64,000 nt of DNA from Lewinella sp. LCG006 (GCF_040784935.1 NZ_CP160680.1:434001-498000), one strand, 5' to 3'. Numbered from the stretch's first letter, positions 44,143 to 54,332 are shown. The notes: a model not told the origin generated them from the letters alone. Made by a program: numbers and translations.

Positions 44143-45772
44143 TCAAACCAGACTTGTTCGTCCGGGGGGCTTTGGTGGGAAGACGCCGCTATCTTTTGTT
44201 CCCGCAAGCGAACAAAGTGGGAACATAGCCTTACAGGGTGACCGGGAATAGGATTTGGGAATACATGAGGATAAATAAGCAAGTGTAACTCCTGCGAATT
44301 GATCCATTGGTTCCGGCCAAGTTCTTTGAAAAATCGGGTTAAACAAGATGTTTTGTGCCTTGAGAAGCCAAAATATGGCCTTTACTGTCCAAATTGATGG
44401 AAAAAGGAGGTACTTGGCCAATTTACGTAAGTTATTGGCCAAGCACATCAACGTAAATTCCGCTTTTACTTTTTCCAGGCCCCGGAGTAAAAACCGAGTA
44501 TATCCCAGATTGTATTTCAAATGGCCAAAAATGGCTTCAATGGGGTGTAGTCGTCGGTTATACATCTTTTTGCCTTCTGGGATATTTAATCGCTGCTTCA
44601 TTTGGTCTCTTAATGCTTGTCTTACTTCTCTTAAGATCGTACGATAAGGAGACCTCTTAGGAGTACATTCATCTTTGAAAGGGCAGTTTTTACACGCCGT
44701 CGTGCGATATTGGCGATATTCTTTATTACGAGTCCGGTCTATTTTAATGCTTTTGAACGATAGGGTGTGCTTAGCCGGGCAAGTGTATACATCTCGTTGA
44801 TCGTCATAGTCAAAATGAACACTATTAAAAGGTTGATTTTCAAAAGTGGCATTCATGTCTCGGTAAGGGACGTATCCACAGATGTTGTTGGTGTCCATGT
44901 ATTCAAAACTGTCGAAAGTGCCAAAGTCAGCATCGGCTAGGACAACCTGGACCTGTTGACCAGTGTTGGCTTGAATGCCTTGAAGAGCAGGGATCAGTTG
45001 TGCTTTATCATTGCCATCTAAGACCACATTATTATAGGAGATAATTTGATCTTCACTACAGGCTACCTGGATATTATAATTCGTATCAAAGTTTCCTTTT
45101 TTACCTTTCATGATCGGGGCATCCGGATCGGTTAAGTTCATCGTCTTTTTGGACTCATCGGTTTTCATGACCTCAATGGCATCACTGATTTTTTTGTACA
45201 GGCGTTTGTTCGCTACTATTTTTTTTTTGAGATCCCTCATCAGAAGGCTCTTTTTCTAATGAGGCAATATCATCCAAGAGTACCTGTTGCCATTTTTCAT
45301 ATTGTGCTGCCGTTTTTGTCCGACCCTTGGAGCTATTGGATTCCTCTTTGCTACCATCCACAATACTAAAAGTGGCATCCCCCAAACCAAATTCCTGACA
45401 CTTTTTTAGTACTTGGACGAAAAGATCTCCAAAATGCAGATAGTTATCTCTACGAAAATCATTGATGCAACTCTTTTGAGGACCATAGTTTTTACTCAAA
45501 TAAATGAAGCCAAGGTTTTCCTCACAGGCTTTGGCTAACTTCCGACCGCTCCGAATGCCTACGGCATATCCATAAAAAATGATACTGAGCAGTAATTTAG
45601 GATGCAAAGCATTTTGTCCAAGACCACTATATGTTGCCTCAATGGCACTTGTATCTAAGCTGGATATTATCCTCTCCATCTGCTTGCTTAGGTGCTCGGA
45701 AGGAAGATGTTGGCTTAAATCAATCATCACTGAGTGATCAGACCCGATTTCATAATTCTTAAATTTCGCCAT
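44143..45772 (-). pseudogene. IS1182-family transposase in two frames across an A10 run
   Basis: Frame 1 (45772 to 45182): MAKFKNYEIGSDHSVM, then PSEHLSKQMERIIS and the DUF772-like SGLGQNALHPKLLLSIIFYG; it stops after the run. Frame 2 (45240 to 44143): the DDE domain with MKGKKGNFDTNYNIQVACSE, VVLADADFGTF and the Cys cluster TACKNCPFKDEC. The two overlap at ten consecutive A (T on the plus strand, 45219-45228). Adding two A or losing one would join them. Either transcriptional slippage makes full transposase or the gene is broken. Frame 2 has no stop before the IS end at 44234 and runs on into the MITE, so the last 30 residues are not native. Confidence 0.85.
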
Positions 45773-45913
45773 AGTTACACATGATAACATTTTTCTATGC
45801 CTTAAACTAATCCTATTCCCGGTCACCCTGCTTAGCTACGTGACCACTTTGGTTGCGAAGTGGGAGCGGAAGAGAGCAAGTCAGCCCCCAAATGTTCCCG
45901 GACGAACAAGTCT
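44150..45913. mobile_element. MITE copy (family AGACTTGTTC) interrupted by an IS
   Basis: The outer ends are inverted copies: AGACTTGTTCGTCCGGG at 44150 and the inverse ending at 45913. A 3-base duplication ACC flanks it (44147-44149 and 45914-45916), like ATT around the intact copy at 30067. Without the IS1182-type insertion it would be about 163 bases, in two parts of 84 and 79 bases. The rejoined centre is a hairpin: AAAGTGG...TAGC and GCTA...CCACTTT around the loop CTTA. Confidence 0.85.
44234..45830. mobile_element. IS1182-type insertion sequence in the MITE hairpin loop
   Basis: 1597 bp with 22-bp perfect inverted ends starting CAGGGTGACCGGGAATAGGA at 44234 and the inverse at 45809-45830. 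The 4-base duplication CTTA (44230-44233 and 45831-45834) fits the IS1182 family, and this CTTA is exactly the apex loop of the MITE hairpin. One transposase, in two frames, is on the minus strand. Confidence 0.9.
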
Positions 45914-45920
45914 ACCAAGA

Positions 45921-45945
45921 ATGGCCAACGATAATCGCTGGCCAT
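45921..45945. terminator. Hairpin displaced from the sigma factor gene
   Basis: ATGGCCA ... TGGCCAT hairpin with inner pairing, followed on the plus strand by a T-rich stretch (TTGGTTGTTCTTTCT). Without the MITE it would sit about 15 bases behind the sigma factor stop. It also lies 28 bases downstream of the DUF1761 stop on the minus strand. Confidence 0.5.
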
Positions 45946-45972
45946 CCCTTGGTTGTTCTTTCTAATGACTTA

Positions 45973-46485
45973 TTACATCATCTGTGCAAATTTTAAGGTC
46001 GCACTCAGCAAACCTCCCATCAGCATCAAGGTAATCAACCAGTAGCCAAAGTGGATCAGGACGTACTTCCAGCCACGACGCTCGAATGCAGCATTGATAC
46101 CAATAAGGGGTAAAGCGAAAAGTAAGGCATTTGCAAAACCATGTACCATTCCATGGGTAAAACTCCGGTGACGTTCGCCGTACTTCGCCATAAAATCACT
46201 GAACTCTTGCTGAATCGCACTACCGGGTTCCATCACTTCCGGCATCAGCAAAGACGCTACATTGAACTGGTGAATTACCGAGCCAGTGAGCCCAAAAGCC
46301 AGGACAAAAGATAACAAGTAAGCCGTACCCATAATCACAGGCATATTGCCCCCCTCTAAAGATTCCATCGTAAAGCCATTGCTCTTCATCCAGGCAGTAC
46401 CCAATACCTTTGGATGGTAATAAATAAAGCCAATGATCATCGGGATCAGGGCCGCTACAAAGTACATGTAGAAATTAGTAGGCAT
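45973..46485 (-). CDS. DUF1761 membrane protein
   Basis: A 170-residue membrane protein with four helices. N-terminal MPTNFYMYFVAALIPMIIGF IYYHP is the characteristic DUF1761 start (F-x-Y-Y-x-P), and the C-terminal helix holds GYWLITLMLMGGLLSA. Family function unknown. Single gene on the minus strand. Confidence 0.85.
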   Translation of the reverse strand: MPTNFYMYFVAALIPMIIGFIYYHPKVLGTAWMKSNGFTMESLEGGNMPVIMGTAYLLSFVLAFGLTGSVIHQFNVASLLMPEVMEPGSAIQQEFSDFMAKYGERHRSFTHGMVHGFANALLFALPLIGINAAFERRGWKYVLIHFGYWLITLMLMGGLLSATLKFAQMM

Positions 46486-46730
46486 GATAATAATGTTTAG
46501 ATAGGTTTATAAAACAATCGAAATGATGTGCTGACAAGCTTTTTTTAACTACAAAAAATTGTCATACAATACAAAATAAACAAAAATGTATTTATTTTAA
46601 TAAAATTTACGCGATTTTTCAAAATACAATTCACCTGTTACTTTGATCACAAAATCCGTCTGATAGAAGCAAAAAATGAGTTGATTTATCTTGAAATTTT
46701 TCAAGGTATTCATGTTTAAATGATCATGCT

Positions 46731-47981
46731 ATGCGTTACTGCGCTATTATCTCTATCTTATTGGTAATTACAACCTTCGGTTATACTCAGGAAAACACCT
46801 TCACAGGTAGCTGGGAGCTTACGGAAGTAACTGATCCTGACAGTTTTGTACTCCCAAAAATCACAGAACAATACCTTGGAAAACGTTTTTATTTCCTACC
46901 AGAATGGCTGATCATCGAAGACGAAGACGGCTATTTCTTAACGCCTTTGCAGTCAACAGAAAACACCGCTCATTATGGCCAAGCAACATTAACACTTATT
47001 GAACAAACTGCAGATACCTTAAGGGTTTCCCTACAGGATGACAACTATCTAAGCGTATTTAAGCTTGGCTTTTCAGTAGCTCCTCCTCTAGAAGAAGACT
47101 CCATAGAAGAGCTGTTGCGGCAACCGGCCATTATCAATCAAAATGGACTTAAGCTCCAGGGATTCTACTTTCATTTTGATGAGCCAACCAAGGAGTACAC
47201 CTATTTCCGATTTTATCCCGACAGTACCCTTACGCGTAGCGTATCGGAATTACCCCCAGCGCTGATGGCTCCCCAGTTGAATCAGGCCACTACCCGCCGA
47301 GAAACCGTCACCTTTTCAAGGGTAAGCGAAGGGGAGAAACTTGGCGCGGTTGCACATTTTTCAGCGCCACCACAAATCGAGTTGAATGATTTGCACAGCA
47401 TTGTCTACCAGGATTTTATACTACAACCTCAGCAGGACAGCATCTTTGTCACCAAAAACACGCATTATAATATCGCTAATGACCTCGGTAATAGTGAGCA
47501 ATTTACACTCACGTTTTATCCTACAGTGAACCTTTCTTACCGGTTGATTGCAGAACTCGGCAAACGTTATGTAATCAATTACCGTAGCCTCGCGGGTATG
47601 TCTTCGTTTAAAGAAAACCCCTACTACCTTACTTCCGAGCTCCCTCGTTTTCCCGGTTGTGAAGAACTAAAGGACCCGGATGAAAAACAAAGCTGCGCAC
47701 AAAAAGCCCTCATGACGTTCATCTACCGACGTTTAAAATACCCGGATTCGGCCATCCGGAAGGGAATCGAAGGAACCACCGTTGTAGAATTCACGGTACA
47801 GCCCGATGGTAGTGTTGCCGGTATAAAATTGTTGCGGAGTGTAAGCCCCGAATGCGACCAAGAGGCATTGCGCACCATCGCCAAAATGCACTACGAAAAT
47901 ATCCGCTGGATACCGGGCAAACATGATGGCATTCCGATTGAGGTGCCTTTAGTTATACCCATTACCTTTAGGCTTCAGTAG
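46731..47981 (+). CDS. TonB C-terminal domain protein
   Basis: A 416-residue protein with signal peptide MRYCAIISILLVITTFGYTQ. The N-terminus (GSWELTEVTDPDSFVLPK) resembles a lipocalin-like domain and the C-terminal 100 residues are a TonB_C domain, FPGCEELKDPDEKQSCAQKA and GTTVVEFTVQPDGSVAGIKL, ending in VPLVIPITFRLQ. There is no Pro-rich spacer or N-terminal anchor typical of a true energy transducer. Proteins of this mixed kind are frequent in Bacteroidota, with unknown function. Confidence 0.85.
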   Translation: MRYCAIISILLVITTFGYTQENTFTGSWELTEVTDPDSFVLPKITEQYLGKRFYFLPEWLIIEDEDGYFLTPLQSTENTAHYGQATLTLIEQTADTLRVSLQDDNYLSVFKLGFSVAPPLEEDSIEELLRQPAIINQNGLKLQGFYFHFDEPTKEYTYFRFYPDSTLTRSVSELPPALMAPQLNQATTRRETVTFSRVSEGEKLGAVAHFSAPPQIELNDLHSIVYQDFILQPQQDSIFVTKNTHYNIANDLGNSEQFTLTFYPTVNLSYRLIAELGKRYVINYRSLAGMSSFKENPYYLTSELPRFPGCEELKDPDEKQSCAQKALMTFIYRRLKYPDSAIRKGIEGTTVVEFTVQPDGSVAGIKLLRSVSPECDQEALRTIAKMHYENIRWIPGKHDGIPIEVPLVIPITFRLQ

Positions 47982-47990
47982 AATTATTGG

Positions 47991-49202
47991 CTACATCCAC
48001 GCCTTCACCGTATCTCTACCCAGTTGGTACATGTGCACTTCATCGGGGCCATCGGCAATGCGGATGATACGTGAGTAGGCGAAGAAACTAGCCAGCGGCG
48101 TATCGCCACATACGCCCATACCGCCATGAGCTTGGATAGCACGATCTACGACGCCCTGACACATGCGGGGTGCGACAATCTTGATCATACTGATCAGATC
48201 CTTGGCCCCTTTGCTGCCTTCGCGATCCATTTTATCCGCAGCGGAGAGGGTCAGTAAGCGGGCTTGCTCGATTTCGCAGCGCGAGGTGGCAATATCCTGC
48301 CGGATGCTGGAAAAATCTTTGAGGGTGCGCCCAAAAGCTTGCCGGCTGGCCACTCTTTGGCACATCAACTCCAGGCTGCGTTGGGCAGCTCCCACCAAGC
48401 GCATACAGTGATGGATACGGCCCGGCCCGAGGCGGCCTTGAGCGATCTCAAAACCACGGCCTTCGCCAAGCAAAATATTGCTCTTGGGCACCCGCACATT
48501 GGTGAGCTTGATCTCGGCGTGGCCTTCTGGTGCATCATAGGAGCCAAACACATTCAGTGGGCGTACGATTTCCAAACCCGGAGTATCCATGGGTACCAGT
48601 ATCATGCTTTGCTGCACGTGGCGCTGGGCCTCAAAGTCCGTTTTGCCCATCACAATGGCGACTTTACAATGGGGATGCATCGCGCCCGACGACCACCACT
48701 TGCGGCCGTTGATCACATACTCGTCGCCATCAGCAACGATAGAGGTTTCAATATTGGTAGCATCCGACGAAGCCACATCCGGCTCCGTCATCAGAAAAGC
48801 AGAGCGTATTTTTCCTTCCATCAAGGGCTTTAGCCAGCGCTCCTGCTGCTCAGGGGTACCATATTTGGCCAACACTTCCATGTTTCCGGTATCGGGAGCA
48901 CTACAATTGAAAATTTCTGCTGCCCATTTGCAGCGGCCCATTAACTCGGCTAGTGGTGCATATTCCAGATTGGTTAGGCCGGGGCTCAGGGCGCCATAGC
49001 TTTTAGGTAGAAACAAATTCCACAAACCAGCAGACTTGGCCAGACCCTTTAGCTCTTCTACTTTGGGGTGCACCGTCCAGTAGTTTTCCGGTTGCCCGTA
49101 ATAAGTATTGAGAAGCTGCTCCACGGGGTAGATGTAACGATCCATAAACGCTTCCACTTGCTGGATCAAGCCTTGTGTACGCTCCGTATATTCGAAATTC
49201 AT
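47991..49202 (-). CDS. Acyl-CoA dehydrogenase family protein
   Basis: ATG 49202 ([20 protein letters not shown]) gives 403 residues, the family norm; an earlier in-frame ATG at 49232 adds 10 non-conserved residues. Three-domain ACAD fold: N-terminal helices, the FAD motif [20 protein letters not shown], and C-terminal [20 protein letters not shown]. The catalytic Glu is expected in the helical domain near [12 protein letters not shown]. The sequence is of the large-substrate or ACAD10/11 type; the substrate is unassigned. It is in the same orientation as the SDR gene upstream, and both could act on one acyl or alcohol compound. Confidence 0.9.
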   Translation of the reverse strand: MNFEYTERTQGLIQQVEAFMDRYIYPVEQLLNTYYGQPENYWTVHPKVEELKGLAKSAGLWNLFLPKSYGALSPGLTNLEYAPLAELMGRCKWAAEIFNCSAPDTGNMEVLAKYGTPEQQERWLKPLMEGKIRSAFLMTEPDVASSDATNIETSIVADGDEYVINGRKWWSSGAMHPHCKVAIVMGKTDFEAQRHVQQSMILVPMDTPGLEIVRPLNVFGSYDAPEGHAEIKLTNVRVPKSNILLGEGRGFEIAQGRLGPGRIHHCMRLVGAAQRSLELMCQRVASRQAFGRTLKDFSSIRQDIATSRCEIEQARLLTLSAADKMDREGSKGAKDLISMIKIVAPRMCQGVVDRAIQAHGGMGVCGDTPLASFFAYSRIIRIADGPDEVHMYQLGRDTVKAWM

Positions 49203-49453
49203 TTCCTTTTCGTTGATTTTATTTTGAACCATATAAGCTGGACTTTAGCCAAAGTCCGTACAAGGACACAGGCTGCTTCGCGCCTTAAGGTAAAGGGTAT
49301 AGAGATGGAAAGACCAATGTTCATTAATTTCCAATATCAGTCTAATAGGTCGAGGCTGGAAATTAAAAAGCCGCTTCCCTCTTGGGTAATCGAAGTCCCT
49401 TTACCTTCTACCTTAAGGGGCGATGCAATCGCCCCGCATCCCTCTACCAAAGA

Positions 49454-50215
49454 CTACCCCCCAATCAAATACCCACCATCGGCAGTGTATACGCCACCAG
49501 TCATGTAAGAGCCAGCCTCAGAAGCCAGGAGCAGGGCCAGCCCCGTCATTTCTTCAGGCTGGGCCATGCGGCTCAGGGGGAGATGTTTTTCCAGCTTATG
49601 AAGGAGTTTTTCATCTTGCCAGAGGGCTTCGCTTAATTTGGTTTTCACCAAGCCCGGGCAGATGGCATTGGCACGGATACCGTGGCGCCCCCATTCCTTG
49701 GCCTGGTTTTTTGTGAGCATCAATACAGCAGCTTTACTCACACTATAGAGGCCGAGGCCGAATCCGGGGTGCAGCCCCTCTACCGAACTGATATTAATGA
49801 TGGAACCACCGCCATCTTTGAGATAAGGCAAGCATAAATTCGACAAATGCCAAACTGCCTTGACATTGACGTTCATAATTTTGTCAAAAGCATCCTCAGA
49901 AGCATCTTCAACTGGCCCAAAAATGGGATTGATGGCCGCATTATTGATCAAGATATCAATGCGTCCGTAAGCAGCAATGGTCTTTTCTACCAAAGCCTGT
50001 CGCTGATCACTGTCCCCTACGTGGCAGGCGATCCCAATGGCCTCCAGGCCCTGTGCTTTAAATGCGGCTGCTACGGCATCTACGGCCTCTTGTTTGCGGC
50101 TACTGATGACCACTTTGGCGCCGGCTTCGGCCAGTGTGAGGGCCATGGCTTCCCCAATACCTTTACTGGATCCCGTGATAATGGCGACCTTCCCAGTTAA
50201 ATCAAATGCTTTCAT
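49454..50215 (-). CDS. Short-chain dehydrogenase/reductase
   Basis: A 253-residue classical SDR. Cofactor-binding GSSKGIGEAMALTLAEAGAK, structural ILINNAAINP, catalytic Ser (IINISSVEGL) and the Y-x-x-x-K motif YSVSKAAVLMLTK are all present. The end YMTGGVYTADGGYLIGG is typical of FabG/glucose-dehydrogenase-like SDRs. NADPH versus NADH preference is unclear, though the SRKQE sequence after the second strand suggests NADPH. About 250 bases upstream of the acyl-CoA dehydrogenase on the same strand; this gap contains the inverted repeat CTTAAGGTAAAGGG / CCCTTTACC...CTTAAGG. Confidence 0.9.
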   Translation of the reverse strand: MKAFDLTGKVAIITGSSKGIGEAMALTLAEAGAKVVISSRKQEAVDAVAAAFKAQGLEAIGIACHVGDSDQRQALVEKTIAAYGRIDILINNAAINPIFGPVEDASEDAFDKIMNVNVKAVWHLSNLCLPYLKDGGGSIINISSVEGLHPGFGLGLYSVSKAAVLMLTKNQAKEWGRHGIRANAICPGLVKTKLSEALWQDEKLLHKLEKHLPLSRMAQPEEMTGLALLLASEAGSYMTGGVYTADGGYLIGG

Positions 50216-50312
50216 GAATAATTGGCTTTATTTGCTCGCCGGTGAAGATAAGCGAAAATTCGCTATTCATGAAAAAGGTCATAAATGTGTACAGATTGAA
50301 AGAATAGGAACT

Positions 50313-50351
50313 GCTCCATAGCCTCGGGTTTGAAACCCGACGCTATGGAGC
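50313..50351. repeat. Hairpin repeat, copy C
   Basis: GCTCCATAGC / GCTATGGAGC outer stem with inner CGGGTTTGAAACCCG. The following bases (GCGGATAGCCTGGTGCCTT) match those after copy A at 15680 in 17 of 19 places. Confidence 0.75.
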
Positions 50352-50407
50352 AGAGCGGAGCAGCACAGCGGATAGCCTGGTGCCTTGAGAAGGCATGGCC
50401 TCAAATA

Positions 50408-51724
50408 CTATTCATTACTCACCACCGTCGCCGCTCGAAAGAGGCCTTCGATCGTTTCTACGGCAGCTATTGCCGAGAGGTTTTCTTGTAGGCTTTCGCT
50501 AAACGCCCAGGCAATATCAGGGGCCAGCTCCATATAATCAGGCGTGACGGGGCGGAGTCGGGCGTTGGGCAACACTTGCTTGGCCAAACCAATGGCAGGC
50601 ACTTGAGCAATAAGAGCCTCGTCGTCGTAGAGGCTGCGTAACGCAGGCAAATTGCCACCCTGCAAAGCGAGTGTCCGCTGTTGCATTTCGTCGGTGAGGT
50701 ACTCAATAAATACCCAGGCCGCCTCTTGTTCTTCCTCACTGGCAAAGGCACTGACCATCAAGTTCCAACCACCCAGGCAACTGTACGAGGGGTTGCCTTC
50801 TTTGCTAACCGGGAGGGCTGCTACACCAACATCGGCAGCACTGATCGGTGTTTGTTGCGATACAATTTGGTGATAGGCTGTGGGCCAGGAACGCATAAAA
50901 ATAGCATCGCCATTTTCAAAAGCCGCTAATGCATCAGCCTCTTTGTATTGAAAGACATCACTAGGTGCTACGCCGCCAGCAACCAGGTTTTGTGCGTCTT
51001 CAATCCCCTGAATAGCTTCCTGGCTATTGATCATCAACAGTGGGGCTTGTGCCGTTTCATCATCAATGGAAAAATTGCCCAACAGTACTTGTCCGCCGGC
51101 ATTCCAGATAAACTCGCAGGCATTAGCGACCCCTCCTTCGTAATTACCGCCCTGAAAAACATAACCGTACTTTGTGAAATTTGCATCCTTGATGGTATGG
51201 GCCATGATCGCCAATTCCGTCCAGGTAGCGGGTGGAGCAGTGAAACCAAATTGCTGGAGAAAGTCTTTGCGGTAATAAAGAATTCCTAAATCCGTGTACC
51301 ATGGTACTCCCCATACTTCATTTTGATAGGAAACAGAATTTAAGGCCTCGGGGACAAAGGCACTGGCTTGATAATCTTCAAAAAAACGATGGGATAGATT
51401 TTTCACCCAATTCCTCTCGGCAAAAGTTGCCGTCCATACGACATCGGCACTTAATACATCAATATCAGCATTCCCTGATTCAAAGGACTTCTCCAACTCG
51501 TGGTAATATTCATTGGATAGGCGAGCAGATTGTTTCCAGGTAACGTGAATGTCGCCCGCATGGGCAGCGTTGAATTGATGTACCAACTGCTTAAGCGCAC
51601 CGGAATCATCGGGGCCGTGGGTAAATACAATTTCCGTTGGCTCCGAGCAAGCACTTAGCAAACAACATAAAACGAGTAAAGAAAATAAGGGTATTGATTG
51701 GATGGATGTAATTATTTTTTTCAT
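50408..51724 (-). CDS. Sugar-type ABC transporter substrate-binding lipoprotein
   Basis: A 438-residue lipoprotein with a signal and lipobox (FSLLVLCCLLSAC|SEPT). Type 1 solute-binding fold: EIVFTHGPDDSGALKQLVHQ, NADIDVLSADVVWTATFAER, and AWVFIEYLTDEMQQRTLALQ near the C-terminus. Matches the SBP family 1 (maltose/oligosaccharide) pattern. No permease or ATPase gene lies nearby, so the transporter would have to be assembled from a distant locus, or the protein works alone. Confidence 0.85.
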   Translation of the reverse strand: MKKIITSIQSIPLFSLLVLCCLLSACSEPTEIVFTHGPDDSGALKQLVHQFNAAHAGDIHVTWKQSARLSNEYYHELEKSFESGNADIDVLSADVVWTATFAERNWVKNLSHRFFEDYQASAFVPEALNSVSYQNEVWGVPWYTDLGILYYRKDFLQQFGFTAPPATWTELAIMAHTIKDANFTKYGYVFQGGNYEGGVANACEFIWNAGGQVLLGNFSIDDETAQAPLLMINSQEAIQGIEDAQNLVAGGVAPSDVFQYKEADALAAFENGDAIFMRSWPTAYHQIVSQQTPISAADVGVAALPVSKEGNPSYSCLGGWNLMVSAFASEEEQEAAWVFIEYLTDEMQQRTLALQGGNLPALRSLYDDEALIAQVPAIGLAKQVLPNARLRPVTPDYMELAPDIAWAFSESLQENLSAIAAVETIEGLFRAATVVSNE

Positions 51725-51865
51725 AGAAAAATGACTTTAGTGAAGCATACTATAAATTACGAATTATTTAACAAATAATCAATTATATTTTACATTAATT
51801 TAATTATACAGTTTTATAAATTGAATAAATAATTTATTTCAGAATAAAATACAACTGCATTGAAT

Positions 51866-51900
51866 AAAAATACCACGGACTAGCAGGTAGTAGTCCGTGG
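51866..51900 (-). terminator. Intrinsic terminator of the PQQ-propeller gene
   Basis: A 10-bp stem CCACGGACTA / TAGTCCGTGG with an 8-base loop; on the minus strand it is followed by TATTTTTATT. It lies 59 bases downstream of the stop at 51960. Confidence 0.85.
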
Positions 51901-51959
51901 CATTAATAGCGTAGTATTTGGTCAAGAGTGATACCATCTCACTGCATTCCTCTACCTGT

Positions 51960-53858
51960 CTAAAGCGCAAATATTTTCAACTGATCGTCTACCAGATAGT
52001 AGAGTTGGCCGTAGGCACTGTCAATTTCGTATACCGGCTGGTTGTCATCAAATGGGTATTGCTTCACTTCCTCTCCTGTGTTCTTATCCACTTTGAAGAG
52101 TACCAGTTGATTGTCATCATTACCGGCAAAAAAGTAGCCGAAATCATTCTCTACGCGGCCCACCCGGCGACGTTTTACCATTTCGTTGGCAACATCATTG
52201 CCACTGTCCAGTGCCGATTGGCGCGCTTCGTAACGGCCGATGGCAGCATCGTCATTTGAGATAACAGCAGAAGAGCCTCCTAAGCCATTTCTTACTTGCG
52301 CCCCCGCTAAAGCCACTGACATCACAGCACCTTTAAGGAACCGTTCTCCGCGCGAAGGATCAGGGTAATACTTCCAGGTCACCTCCGACCAATCGTTGCC
52401 ATCGAAGTTGAGCAGAGCAAAGCCACGATCATTGTAGAAGAAGTAGCCGTTGGCGACTTTGTCGACCGATTCTACCTCTTTACGAATACCGTAAGTGGTT
52501 CGCTTATTGGCACCCGTTTCCATGTTGATCGCCCTAGCCGAGTGGGTCCAGGGGCCAACTTTAATGCTAGCACCATTTGTCTCATCGTAATTGGTAATCA
52601 CCAGCAACTTGGAATCAGCATCATAGTCATAAGCATCGTAAGGATAGGAACTGGTACCCTTACCTGTGTTTACATAAATATTGCCGCCCTGCGTGTAGAA
52701 GTAGTGGTCACCCACCTGGGTCCGTCGGCTTCTCCAAGCCATCAGGTAAGCGGAAGGCTCTTTGTCCAACTTTTCGGCTTTTTTCCAAATGTCTTCGCCT
52801 GTTGCAGGGTCAATCAAGACGCGGCGGTTTTTGAAATACACCATCAGACCTTCATCTTCTACCACAATGTCTCTAACATCTTTTTCTGCGTAGTCTTTTT
52901 TCCAACGGCCTTCCGCAGACTTTCCAGGGGTATAATCAAAGATATTGAAACCAGCATCGTGTACGACGATGTACCCGTCGTCATAAGGCATGATAAACTC
53001 AATATTGCCATCCATTTTGCTATCGCCCTTGCTCCACAGGCTCTCGCCGGTATCAGCATCTAGTAAGTAAAGGGTTTTGCTAAACTTATTGGGAGCGCCT
53101 CCGTCTGTCGGCAAGGTCATCATACCTCCAAGGCCACCTCGCTTTTCAGCAACAAGAAGCTTGGTTGCGTCATCATTCTGGAAAATATAGCCAGGATCCA
53201 GCTTGTTGTTCCACTTCAACTGGCCACTTTTGAGGTCAACGGAAGCCAGGTATTTGTCGTTGTGATAAAGCAAATCGCCATTGGCCGTCAACAGTGGCGG
53301 GATAACATAAGGCGCAGCGCCACTTGTTTCTGCCGAAGCAACGACTTGTCCCAAGCCACTCATTTCGCGCAGGTCCACGCCCCACTTCATTTCAGAAGTA
53401 AAAGGATCAAGTCCGTAAAGACGAATCTTCCCCTTAGCGTAAAGCTCTACCAAAACCAACTCAGCTGCTGGAATGATGTAAAAAGTGGAAAAGCTCTTGA
53501 TCTCCTCCTTCTCGCCATCCACCAGCACCTGGCCAGTCAGCACATTCAGGATGGAACCATTAAAAAAAGCAAAAGGAGTATTGAAGAAATCGACGTAATC
53601 ATCAGTCCCTTCACTCCCTACCGACTCCAGTGCCGCGGTCGTTTTGTTGCGGTCTACCGCCCAAAGTTGGGTATGGTCAATGGGGTTGATCGCCGTGTAG
53701 GTCTCGTTGGTTTGCACGATCGGAATCCCCGTGAAATCATGAATAAAAATAGCTTTACCTCCCCCCTGCACAGTTAGTTGGGCGATAGGCGCTACTTGTG
53801 CACTGGCAAAAAAGCCGGTACCTAGCAATAGCAGCATAAAGAAAGTGCGAATTTTCAT
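51960..53858 (-). CDS. PQQ-like beta-propeller repeat protein
   Basis: A 632-residue exported protein with signal peptide MKIRTFFMLLLLGTGFFASA. The body is built of outer-propeller blades with the WxxD/G...L motif, for example KTLYLLDADTGESLWSKGDS, VLIDPATGEDIWKKAEKLD and VDKNTGEEVKQYPFDD. This is the PQQ-dehydrogenase-type or BamB-type propeller, but no catalytic quinoprotein domain is seen, so a binding or scaffold role is more likely. A MITE lies 32 bases upstream of its ATG. Confidence 0.87.
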   Translation of the reverse strand: MKIRTFFMLLLLGTGFFASAQVAPIAQLTVQGGGKAIFIHDFTGIPIVQTNETYTAINPIDHTQLWAVDRNKTTAALESVGSEGTDDYVDFFNTPFAFFNGSILNVLTGQVLVDGEKEEIKSFSTFYIIPAAELVLVELYAKGKIRLYGLDPFTSEMKWGVDLREMSGLGQVVASAETSGAAPYVIPPLLTANGDLLYHNDKYLASVDLKSGQLKWNNKLDPGYIFQNDDATKLLVAEKRGGLGGMMTLPTDGGAPNKFSKTLYLLDADTGESLWSKGDSKMDGNIEFIMPYDDGYIVVHDAGFNIFDYTPGKSAEGRWKKDYAEKDVRDIVVEDEGLMVYFKNRRVLIDPATGEDIWKKAEKLDKEPSAYLMAWRSRRTQVGDHYFYTQGGNIYVNTGKGTSSYPYDAYDYDADSKLLVITNYDETNGASIKVGPWTHSARAINMETGANKRTTYGIRKEVESVDKVANGYFFYNDRGFALLNFDGNDWSEVTWKYYPDPSRGERFLKGAVMSVALAGAQVRNGLGGSSAVISNDDAAIGRYEARQSALDSGNDVANEMVKRRRVGRVENDFGYFFAGNDDNQLVLFKVDKNTGEEVKQYPFDDNQPVYEIDSAYGQLYYLVDDQLKIFAL

Positions 53859-53890
53859 AATTCAAATTAGTATAGTAAATAAATAGTTTA

Positions 53891-54049
53891 GAGCTTGTTT
53901 GGCACGACCTAGATTGCCTGCAAGTGGCAAATTTCATTTCATACTGCGTTAAATTTTTCGTCGAATTGCCCGCATTCGACTGCAAAATTTGCCTTGTCTG
54001 AAATAAAATTTGCTCACTTTCGGCTAATCATGCCGTACCAAACAAGCTC
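53891..54049. mobile_element. MITE (family GAGCTTGTTTGG)
   Basis: 159 bp. Ends GAGCTTGTTTGGCACGAC at 53891 and the inverse at 54049 (GAGCTTGTTTGGTACGGC read inward; 16 of 18 match). Direct duplication TTA on both sides (53888-53890 and 54050-54052). The interior is self-complementary over much of its length (CAAGTGGCAAATTTCATTTC against the right half). It sits in the presumed promoter of the PQQ-propeller gene. Confidence 0.8.
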
Positions 54050-54332
54050 TTAGACCCTTCTATTGTCGGAGCAAGAAAATGGTAACCAAGAAAAATCAAA
54101 TGAATGGCTAAACAAGAAATTTTATGAGCGATGTAGCTTTAAGGGTCGGCGAAGAAAATTGATTATTGCTATCTTCCCCCTACCAAACCCTTGACCATTC
54201 CGGTACTGTCTTGAAGAAATAAGATCTCGGAGAGATCAGGTAGCGCCATCAGCAACTTGGCTATTCGACCTCGGAGAGTATCGCACAACCTTAACGTATG
54301 GCACCATTTCTTTTCTAAAAAACAACCAAAAA

